64,000 bases of DNA from Mesorhizobium sp. M4B.F.Ca.ET.203.01.1.1 (GTDB lineage: Bacteria > Pseudomonadota > Alphaproteobacteria > Rhizobiales > Rhizobiaceae): assembly GCF_004791025.1 (NCBI RefSeq), contig NZ_SRUO01000007.1:164216-228215 (forward strand), given 5' to 3'. Below are positions 58,025-64,000 of the stretch, in pieces. The position numbers were made by a program, and so were the translations under genes. A model generated the notes under the pieces. The model worked only from the letters and a program-made list of their open reading frames with translations, made no database searches and had not been told where the DNA came from. The number at the start of each line of letters is the position of its first letter. Position 1 is the stretch's first letter.

Positions 58025-58552
58025 TCAGCCCTTTTCGACCTGTCCGAATTCCAGATCGACGGGCACCGCGCGCCCGAAGATCGAAACTTCCACCTTGAGC
58101 CGCGCCCGCTCCTCGTCCACTTCCTGGACGAAACCGTTGAACGACGCGAACGGACCGTCCGAGACGCGGATCGCCTCGCCGATCTCGAAGGTGACCGAGG
58201 GCTTCGGACGCTCGACGCCTTCCTGCACCTGGTTCAGGATGCGCTGCGCCTCGGTCTCGGTGATCGGCACGGGCTTGGAGTCGCCCAGGAAACCGGTCAC
58301 CTTCGGCGTGTTCTTGACCAGCGAGAACACAGCGTCGGTCAGGTTGGCCTTCAACAGCACATAGCCCGGGAAGAACTTGCGCTCAGCGTCTACCTTGCGG
58401 CCACGGCGTATCTCCACGACCTTCTCGGTCGGCACCACGATCTGCTCGATCTCGCCGGACAGGCCCTTCTGCTTGGCCTTGTTCTCGATGTCCTCGGCGA
58501 CCTTCTTCTCGAAGTTCGAATAGGCGTGGACAATGTACCAGCGCGCAGTCAT
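58025..58552 (-). CDS. nusG: Transcription termination/antitermination protein NusG
   Basis: NusG binds RNA polymerase and links it to Rho or to the ribosome through S10. The 175-residue protein has the NGN domain (RWYIVHAYSNFEKKVAEDIENKA, RKFFPGYVLLKANLTDAVFSLVKNTPKVTGFLG) and the KOW domain (FEIGEAIRVSDGPFASFNGFVQEVDEERARLKVEVSIFGRAVPVDLEFGQV). It lies 27 bases after secE. Confidence 0.98.
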   Translation of the reverse strand: MTARWYIVHAYSNFEKKVAEDIENKAKQKGLSGEIEQIVVPTEKVVEIRRGRKVDAERKFFPGYVLLKANLTDAVFSLVKNTPKVTGFLGDSKPVPITETEAQRILNQVQEGVERPKPSVTFEIGEAIRVSDGPFASFNGFVQEVDEERARLKVEVSIFGRAVPVDLEFGQVEKG

Positions 58553-58579
58553 TTCACGACGTCTCCGTAATCGCCGAAC

Positions 58580-58783
58580 TTAACGTCCGGGGCCCAGAAT
58601 GAACTCGATCGCATAGCCCATGGCTATGTCGGCGGTGAAGAAAAAGATCATCGCGATGACCGCGAAAACCAGGACCATCACCGTCGAGATCATCGTTTCG
58701 CGACGCGACGGCCAGGTCACCTTGGCGGTCTCCGAGCGAACCTGCTGGAGAAAGGTGAAAGGATTTGTGGTTTTCGAAGCCAT
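58580..58783 (-). CDS. secE: Protein translocase subunit SecE
   Basis: SecE clamps the SecY channel. The 67-residue product is the short, single-span form: a cytosolic helix with FTFLQQVRSETAKVTWPSRRETM, then one membrane helix (ISTVMVLVFAVIAMIFFFTADIA). The KVTWPSR motif is diagnostic. The start at 58783 gives MASKTTN; a TTG further out is unlikely. Confidence 0.96.
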   Translation of the reverse strand: MASKTTNPFTFLQQVRSETAKVTWPSRRETMISTVMVLVFAVIAMIFFFTADIAMGYAIEFILGPGR

Positions 58784-59151
58784 ATGCCGCTCTGTCTTCA
58801 AGACCCGTTGGCCGGGTCTCCTGGATGATCCCGCAGGCCGGGACGTGCCGCCTGGGCTTCATGTCGGCGCCGAATCAGCGCATCCATTTCGCCCATGCAA
58901 ATCGGACGCGTAAAGCCGGCTTCCCAGCTCCACGCGTCGCGTGTCTGTTCTGTCTACATAAAACCGATTCTTGATCCACGCAAGTGGCAAGTGTCCGCTT
59001 TATGGCCAAACGCCGCCTCGGAACCATCCAGTCGTTCCGTCCCGGCTATGCGCGCCTTATGCCCGAATTATCGCCATTTGGCAAGCCACCCATGGGTTTT
59101 CAAGGACCTGGTGGGCCATCGACGATATTGAAATCGGCCATTTCGGGAAAA
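58784..59151 (-). promoter_or_regulatory. secE upstream region
   Basis: These 368 bases between tRNA-Trp and secE hold no supportable gene. They contain an AGACCC-N7-GGGTCT hairpin 18-36 bases before the secE start (58801-58819) and the promoter candidate listed at 58955-58983. Small plus-strand frames through the tRNA are artefacts. Confidence 0.45.
58955..58983 (-). promoter_or_regulatory. Candidate secE-nusG promoter
   Basis: On minus, TTGCGT (58978-58983) and TATGTA (58955-58960) are 17 bases apart, a spacing and -10 of housekeeping sigma type. The -35 is weak. The site stands about 170 bases before secE. Confidence 0.35.
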
Positions 59152-59227
<76 letters not shown>

Positions 59228-59238
59228 ACACGCGCGCT

Positions 59239-59267
59239 GCTATTTCATAAAGCGGATGAGAACTCAA
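59239..59267 (-). promoter_or_regulatory. Candidate tRNA-Trp promoter
   Basis: On minus, TTGAGT (59262-59267) and AATAGC (59239-59244) are 17 bases apart, and the -10 ends 11 bases before the mature tRNA 5' end. The -35 overlaps the stop region of the upstream DUF457-like gene, which suggests that the tRNA has its own promoter despite the inserted genes. Confidence 0.35.
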
Positions 59268-59773
59268 GTGCCCTTTTGAGGCGCGGCGATCCGCGCCGCC
59301 GATCGCGCAGTGACAAGCCACAACGCCCAGGCGCAGATGAGAAGTTCGAGCCCGAAAGTCCAGTGCAGGACGAAACTCACGACCCAATTGCCATAGGTGG
59401 CGGGAACCGCCACGAACTCGAAGGCGTGCCGATCAAATGGCATCAGCCACGATATCGGCGACACCACCGTGTCCAGGACCATATGCAGCATGGCACCCGC
59501 GATGAAAATGCCGATCAGCGCCGGACGGGGCCAGCCGAGCAGTCTGGCGGCGCACAGGCTCAATATTCCGGTTGCGGCCCAAAACAATGGCCAGTGCGTG
59601 ATGTAGGCGTGGTGGTGGATGTGTCCACCGTCGATGAAGTGGAAGTACAGCATGTCAACGTCGGGAATCACACTGCCGATCATCGCAGCCGTCACGACGC
59701 CGGACATTTCGCGCCATTGTCTGCGCGCGAAACTCCCCAGAATGTAACCCGATGGCAGATGAGCAATGAGCAT
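59264..59773 (-). CDS. DUF457/YdjM-like membrane protein, predicted metal-dependent hydrolase
   Basis: A 169-residue integral membrane protein with about four helices. It has the His/Asp pattern of the YbcI/YdjM (DUF457) group: LIAHLPSGYILG at the start, then IGSVIPDVDMLYFHFIDGGHIHHHAYITHWPLFW, and AMLHMVLDTVVSPISWLMPF. These residues resemble a metal site shared with phospholipase C-like hydrolases; activity is unproven. The start at 59773 gives the usual N-terminus, but it has no clear ribosome-binding site; ATG 59827 is an alternative. It is the last of four genes between tuf and tRNA-Trp. Confidence 0.78.
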   Translation of the reverse strand: MLIAHLPSGYILGSFARRQWREMSGVVTAAMIGSVIPDVDMLYFHFIDGGHIHHHAYITHWPLFWAATGILSLCAARLLGWPRPALIGIFIAGAMLHMVLDTVVSPISWLMPFDRHAFEFVAVPATYGNWVVSFVLHWTFGLELLICAWALWLVTARSAARIAAPQKGT

Positions 59774-59883
59774 CACGTAGCAAGCCCGTTTCGGATGCTC
59801 CAACCTGCAATCCCATCGTGGCGCCATTTTTGCAGAGATTTGCAGATATTCCGCATCTTGCAGAGCGCGTCGCAACGGCCGGA

Positions 59884-60432
59884 TCAGATCCTTTGCCAGA
59901 AATCCGGATAGGTGGTCACCAGCCCCTCCTGATCGACCTCGATTTCCCGCCGGAAGCCACTCTTCAGCGACTCGTAGAGATAGCGTCTGCCTTCGTCGAG
60001 GCACGTGTAGCGCTGCGGGCTTTTGACGATGGTCAGTTCCGGGAGTTCGATGAAGGCTGCGGCAATCTCGGCGCTTTCGCCAAGCTTCAGCCGCAGCCGG
60101 CGGATCGGCAGCGTGTTGGTGAAGGGCGTGACAGTGAGATCGGGGTCGAGCGCCCCGGTCAGGTCCCGGATCGCAACACCGTCCTTCGACCAGTTGCCGA
60201 TGCCGTCGGTCTCGAGCCGGAAGCGCCCGCCACCGACAATGCCGACCTCGACCTCCCTGGCGCGCCAGTCAGGGTCGCATGAAATGCGGTAATGAACGGC
60301 GAAAGGCGCATGGTCGGCCGAGATCGCCACGGACTCGGCCGATATCCCGCCGGAATCCTGCCTCAGGACAAGGTGTTCGATGCCAGGGCCCTGCCATTGC
60401 CGCCATCGAACGAGCGTGCTTCGCGGCTCCAC
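59884..60432 (-). CDS. Putative glycolipid-binding domain protein (DUF1089)
   Basis: The 182-residue protein follows the PF06475 family (formerly DUF1089): RSTLVRWRQWQGPGIEHLVLRQDSGGISAESVAI, HYRISCDPDWRAREVEV, TDGIGNWSKDG, DLTGALDPDLTVTPFTNTLPIRRL and KSPQRYTCLDEGRRYLYES. The fold is a beta-barrel thought to bind glycolipids; the true role is unknown. The start is inferred as GTG at 60432, two bases after the globin stop, with GGGGA about nine bases upstream. Longer starts would overlap the globin gene deeply. It appears translationally linked to the globin gene. Confidence 0.82.
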   Translation of the reverse strand: MEPRSTLVRWRQWQGPGIEHLVLRQDSGGISAESVAISADHAPFAVHYRISCDPDWRAREVEVGIVGGGRFRLETDGIGNWSKDGVAIRDLTGALDPDLTVTPFTNTLPIRRLRLKLGESAEIAAAFIELPELTIVKSPQRYTCLDEGRRYLYESLKSGFRREIEVDQEGLVTTYPDFWQRI

Positions 60433-60434
60433 CG

Positions 60435-60920
60435 CTACGATTTCCCCGCCGGCGGCTTGTAAGGCCCGCCGGGCACGCCCCAGCCCCAGGCGGGCATCGG
60501 CTCCGTTTCCGGATCGCACGTCACGCCGAGATTGGAATTCATCTTCGCCAGCCGCGATCCCCATTCGACATAGCCCATGAAGGCGGAGCGGAATTCGGGG
60601 TCGTCGGGCAGGCCGACCTCGTCGGCGGCGTCGGCGAGAAGGTTGATCCAGCGCCGCCGCTGTTCCTCGCTCAAGTGCTTGCCGAGATGATGCATCACCA
60701 TCTCGCGGTGGCCGCCATGCTTTTCGCTATAGGTCTTCGGTCCGCCGAACACCTCGCCGATGAAGGCCGCGACATGGGCGGGATGGTCCGGCGACATGTG
60801 CCTGAACACCGGACCGACGATCGGATCGCGCGCCACCTTGTCGTAGAAGGTTTGCGTCAGGCGGCTGAGCACCTCGGCGCCGCCGGCCCATTCGAACAGC
60901 GTCGGAATATCCTCGTCCAT
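60435..60920 (-). CDS. Group II truncated haemoglobin
   Basis: A 161-residue 2-on-2 globin. It shows the N-terminal TLFEWAGGAEVLSRLTQTFYDKVARDPIVGPVF block, HPAHVAAFIGEVFGGPKTYSEKHGGH, then the proximal-His region MVMHHLGKHLSEEQRRRWINLLADA. The Trp in RRRW is the G8 residue typical of group II. A C-terminal extension (WGWGVPGGPYKPPAG) is present. Such globins bind oxygen or NO and may protect from nitrosative stress. ATG 60920 is preferred over 60923 by the spacing of GAGG. It is followed at once by the DUF1089 gene. Confidence 0.88.
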   Translation of the reverse strand: MDEDIPTLFEWAGGAEVLSRLTQTFYDKVARDPIVGPVFRHMSPDHPAHVAAFIGEVFGGPKTYSEKHGGHREMVMHHLGKHLSEEQRRRWINLLADAADEVGLPDDPEFRSAFMGYVEWGSRLAKMNSNLGVTCDPETEPMPAWGWGVPGGPYKPPAGKS

Positions 60921-61003
60921 CATCGATCCTCGCCTGTCGCTTGCCGCGGACGATAGCGGAAAGATCGAAGACGGCTCAACCTGCCTCGATGGCCAGTTCA
61001 CGC

Positions 61004-62659
61004 CTACAATTTGGCGGGCGCCTCGGCCTGGGCGTTTGGCGAGGGTGCCACGCGGCAGTTGTCAGGCTTCGGTATGACGCCGCAGATGGTGGCGCCGGTC
61101 AGCGCGTCGACCGATTGCGGTCCAGTCGTCAGCCCGAGCTTCAACATCATGTCCGGCTCAAACTGGCGATGGCTCGAATACGACTGTATTGCCGTAAGCA
61201 AGCCGCTTCCGATCGCCATGTCTTCGAGGTAGGTCTTGACCTCTTTCTCCATCCCCAGCGAATGCACGCTGAGCCGTGCCCGCGGACCGACAAGCCGGCG
61301 GACACCGCCGGCAAGCAGGATCGCGCAGGCTGAATCGCACACGCCGTCGGCATCGACGGTCAATCCGGCGCGAGCCTCGCTGTCGGCCGCGCAATCCAGC
61401 GCCGCCAAATCGCAGCCGACGAAATCGGTCCGGGCAATGGCGACGTCGAGCTTGTGCTCGCGGATCAGCCGGCCAGCCGCGAGCGCCCCAAGCACGTCGC
61501 CGCCCGGCGAGCTGACCACCAGAGGCAGCCTGCGCCCGCCAATGCTATCCAGCATGTCACGCAGCCGCTCCGGCGTGTAGGCGGTGATCGTGCCTTCGGC
61601 CGAGATCCATTCCGGGCAATCGGGATTGCAGAGCGGATTGCTGCCGCGAACGACGACGAAGCGCATGTCCTCGTCGCGCTTGACGATCTCCGGCCTGGCT
61701 GTTGCCGCAGGTGCGGGCTCGGCCTTGGCAGCCAAGGCAGCGGCCGGCGTCGCATCCTTGTTCGACGGTACCTCCCGGCAATTCGCCGGCGCCGGCCATG
61801 CCTTGCAGATCGTGGCGGCGGTGAACAGATCGACCGAATCCATGCTGGTGACGAGTTTCATCCGCAGCATGTTTTCCAGGACCAGCTGATGAATATCACT
61901 GGCCGGCGTGTTCTTCATCGTTACGAGCACGCCCTCGCCGACGCCCATTTCCCGGAAATAGGCGGCCAGCCTTTTCTCCACCGCCTTGCTCATCTCGTAG
62001 GTCTTGTAGCTGCCGGCATTCTTGCGGCTGACGACCTTCGTGTTGATGACCTTCTTCTTGCCGTTCACCACCTTGTATGTGGTCCGGTAGAGCAGTCTCG
62101 TCTTGATGTAGGTCGTGGTGATCTGATGGACGCCGAGATACGCCCATTCGCCGACCACGCGGCGTACGCCGCCGGCAAACATCAGCGGACAGGCGGAATT
62201 GCAGATGGCGCCGCTGGCATAGGGTTCGCCGAGATAGTCGGCATCCCTGCCCTTGTTGGCCGTGCAATCCTTGTCGTCCGGCATGCAGCCGTCGAACCAG
62301 GTCTTGCCGACGGCGATATCCAGCCCGCTCTTGCGGATCAGCCGGCCGAGCGTCAGCGCCGCGTCGACATTGCCGCCTGGCGAATCCACCACGATCGGCA
62401 GCTTTCGCCCGCCAAGCCGCTTGAGCATGCGCTTGAGCAGCGCCGGCGTACCGGCCTCGATCGTGCCTTCCGCCGAAATCCACTCCGGACAGTTGGGCTC
62501 ACACCCCGCGGCGTTGCTGCGCACCACAACAAAACGCATCGTCGGGCCGGAATCGGCCGTCGCCGCGGCGAGGCTGGCATTGCCCATGGCAAGCAGCGCC
62601 AGGCAGACCAGCCTCAGTGACCACCATGCCCGAATGTTGAAACGGCGCCCTGAAACCAC
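61004..62659 (-). CDS. Periplasmic protein with two tandem ClpP-like domains
   Basis: A 551-residue protein with a signal peptide ([29 protein letters not shown]) and two homologous halves of about 200-250 residues. Each has C-x3[11 protein letters not shown], a strand-turn SPGG(N/D)V, GRLIR, then C(N/D)SAC...AGGVRR and VH(Q/S). The likely Ser-His pairs are Ser155/His178 and Ser443/His466, 23 residues apart, like ClpP-fold serine proteases; the halves also share SVD-x4-ATIC-x5-P-x2-NCR at their ends. An Ala/Pro linker (about 305-325) joins them. It belongs to the uncharacterised COG3904 type. Start GTG 62659 fits AAGGGG at 10 bases; TTG 62668 is the alternative. Confidence 0.8.
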   Translation of the reverse strand: MVSGRRFNIRAWWSLRLVCLALLAMGNASLAAATADSGPTMRFVVVRSNAAGCEPNCPEWISAEGTIEAGTPALLKRMLKRLGGRKLPIVVDSPGGNVDAALTLGRLIRKSGLDIAVGKTWFDGCMPDDKDCTANKGRDADYLGEPYASGAICNSACPLMFAGGVRRVVGEWAYLGVHQITTTYIKTRLLYRTTYKVVNGKKKVINTKVVSRKNAGSYKTYEMSKAVEKRLAAYFREMGVGEGVLVTMKNTPASDIHQLVLENMLRMKLVTSMDSVDLFTAATICKAWPAPANCREVPSNKDATPAAALAAKAEPAPAATARPEIVKRDEDMRFVVVRGSNPLCNPDCPEWISAEGTITAYTPERLRDMLDSIGGRRLPLVVSSPGGDVLGALAAGRLIREHKLDVAIARTDFVGCDLAALDCAADSEARAGLTVDADGVCDSACAILLAGGVRRLVGPRARLSVHSLGMEKEVKTYLEDMAIGSGLLTAIQSYSSHRQFEPDMMLKLGLTTGPQSVDALTGATICGVIPKPDNCRVAPSPNAQAEAPAKL

Positions 62660-62766
62660 GTCCTGCAAGCCCCTTGATGCAACCTATACTAGTTGCAGCG
62701 CCGAGGCTTGCAACAGGCTTGAAGCAATAGAACGAACAATGGACGCTTTTGCGATTGGAAAAGAAA

Positions 62767-62792
62767 AAAGGGCGGCCCGAGGGCCGCCCTTT
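62767..62792 (-). terminator. Intrinsic terminator after the second tuf gene
   Basis: AAAGGGCGGCC-CGAG-GGCCGCCCTTT is a perfect 11-bp stem, followed on minus by TTTTTTCTTTTCC. It lies 30 bases past the tuf stop and separates tuf from the inserted genes downstream. Confidence 0.92.
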
Positions 62793-62822
62793 CCCTGTCG
62801 ATCCGGCGGATGCCGGCTTCGA

Positions 62823-63998
62823 TTATTCTTTGATGGTGACGACGATGCCGGCACCGACGGTGCGGCCGCCTTCACGGATGGCGAAGCGCAGCTTCTCTTC
62901 CATGGCGATCGGCACGATCAGCTCGACGTCGACCGTGATGTTGTCGCCAGGCATCACCATCTCGGTGCCGGCCGGCAGCGTCACGATGCCGGTCACGTCG
63001 GTGGTGCGGAAGTAGAACTGCGGACGGTAGTTGGTGAAGAACGGCGTGTGACGGCCGCCCTCGTCCTTGGTCAGGATGTAGGCTTCGGCCACGAACTTCT
63101 TGTGCGGCTTCACCGAACCCGGCTTGGCCAGAACCTGGCCGCGCTCGACGCCTTCACGGTCGACGCCGCGCAGCAGCGCGCCGATGTTGTCGCCGGCCTG
63201 GCCCTGGTCGAGCAGCTTGCGGAACATCTCGACGCCCGTGCAGGTCGTCTTGGTCGTCGGACGGATGCCGACGATCTCGAGTTCCTCGCCGACCTTGACC
63301 ACGCCGCGCTCGACGCGGCCGGTCACAACCGTGCCGCGGCCCGAGATCGAGAACACGTCCTCGATCGGCATCAGGAACGGCTTGTCCAGCGGACGCACCG
63401 GCGTCGGGATGTAGGCGTCGACCTGCGCCATCAGTTCGCGGATCGCGTCCTCGCCGATGGTCTTGTTGGAATCTTCCAGCGCGGCAAGCGCCGAGCCCTT
63501 GACGATCGGAATGTCGTCGCCGGGGAACTCGTTCTTGGTCAAGAGCTCGCGAACCTCGAGCTCGACCAGCTCGAGCAGCTCGGCGTCGTCGACCTGGTCG
63601 ACCTTGTTCAGGAACACCACGATCGAGGGCACGCCGACCTGGCGGGCGAGCAGGATGTGCTCGCGCGTCTGCGGCATCGGGCCGTCGGCGGCCGAAACGA
63701 CCAGGATCGCGCCGTCCATCTGCGCGGCACCGGTGATCATGTTCTTCACATAGTCGGCGTGGCCGGGGCAGTCAACGTGGGCATAGTGGCGGTTGGCCGT
63801 CTCGTATTCGACGTGCGCCGTCGAAATCGTGATGCCGCGCGCCTTCTCTTCCGGCGCCGCGTCGATCTGGTCATAGCGCTTGTATTCGCCAAAATACTTC
63901 GTGATCGCCGCCGTCAGCGACGTCTTGCCATGATCGACGTGGCCGATCGTGCCAATGTTCACATGCGGCTTGGTGCGCTCGAATTTACCTTTTGCCAT
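62823..63998 (-). CDS. tuf: Elongation factor Tu (copy 2)
   Basis: The second EF-Tu gene, 391 residues, identical to the copy at 39544-40719 except for NKVDQVDD (His to Gln) and LEVRELL (Ala to Val). All GTPase motifs ([22 protein letters not shown]) are intact. The flanks of the two genes differ, while the coding regions differ at four bases. In relatives this copy stands next to tRNA-Trp and secE; here four genes lie between. Its promoter is outside the window, as the start codon is two bases from the edge. Confidence 0.99.
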   Translation of the reverse strand: MAKGKFERTKPHVNIGTIGHVDHGKTSLTAAITKYFGEYKRYDQIDAAPEEKARGITISTAHVEYETANRHYAHVDCPGHADYVKNMITGAAQMDGAILVVSAADGPMPQTREHILLARQVGVPSIVVFLNKVDQVDDAELLELVELEVRELLTKNEFPGDDIPIVKGSALAALEDSNKTIGEDAIRELMAQVDAYIPTPVRPLDKPFLMPIEDVFSISGRGTVVTGRVERGVVKVGEELEIVGIRPTTKTTCTGVEMFRKLLDQGQAGDNIGALLRGVDREGVERGQVLAKPGSVKPHKKFVAEAYILTKDEGGRHTPFFTNYRPQFYFRTTDVTGIVTLPAGTEMVMPGDNITVDVELIVPIAMEEKLRFAIREGGRTVGAGIVVTIKE

Positions 63999-64000
63999 AT

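Overview
The window is a high-GC chromosomal core region of an alphaproteobacterium of the Rhizobiales. The best fit is Mesorhizobium or a close relative, inferred from gene order (gltA-lpxB-lpxI-lpxA-fabZ-lpxD-bamA-rseP-cdsA-uppS-frr-pyrH...tsf-rpsB), LpxI instead of LpxH, an EipB (DUF1849) envelope protein, two tuf genes and rhizobial-type intergenic palindromes. Almost everything from 587 to 18552 and from 21732 to the right edge is on the minus strand. No transposase, integrase, phage gene or CRISPR array was seen.

Region 1 (1-18552). The 3' end of gltA on plus converges on a minus-strand envelope and translation cluster. Read in its own direction it runs rpsB-tsf (ribosome), [LysR regulator / SnoaL-like protein / aldo-keto reductase inserted], pyrH-frr (UMP kinase, ribosome recycling), uppS-cdsA (undecaprenyl and phospholipid precursors), rseP-bamA (site-2 protease and outer-membrane assembly), lpxD-fabZ-lpxA-lpxI-lpxB (lipid A). 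The dxr gene often found between cdsA and rseP is absent. Upstream of rpsB lie a LysE-type exporter overlapping a DUF4031 gene, and eipB.

Region 2 (18691-21689, plus strand): RidA-family protein, glycerophosphodiester phosphodiesterase, FemAB/GNAT-like acyltransferase and a HIT protein. They converge on minus-strand rarA and a Do-family periplasmic protease.

Region 3 (24715-43920, minus): one continuous str-S10-spc-alpha array, rpsL-rpsG-fusA-tuf-rpsJ-rplCDWB-rpsS-rplV-rpsC-rplP-rpmC-rpsQ-rplNXE-rpsN-rpsH-rplFR-rpsE-rpmD-rplO-secY-adk-rpsM-rpsK-rpoA-rplQ. It ends in a strong terminator. Several gaps in its second half hold palindromic or tandem repeats; the most striking is a 101-bp inverted array of octamers between rpsM and rpsK.

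Region 4 (44285-46545): a small acidic unknown protein and a Gfo/Idh sugar dehydrogenase on plus, a multi-hairpin interspersed repeat, and an O-methyltransferase on minus. Region 5 (46573-59227, minus): tRNA-Trp-secE-nusG-rplK-rplA-rplJ-rplL-rpoB-rpoC with leader and attenuator-like hairpins. Region 6 (59264-63998, minus): the second tuf gene, separated from tRNA-Trp by four accessory genes: a tandem-duplicated ClpP-like periplasmic protein, a truncated haemoglobin, a glycolipid-binding-domain protein and a DUF457-like membrane protein.

The enzymes and ribosomal proteins can be assigned with high confidence. The least explained items are the repeats in the ribosomal operon, the duplicated ClpP-like protein and the small unknown at 44285-44566.
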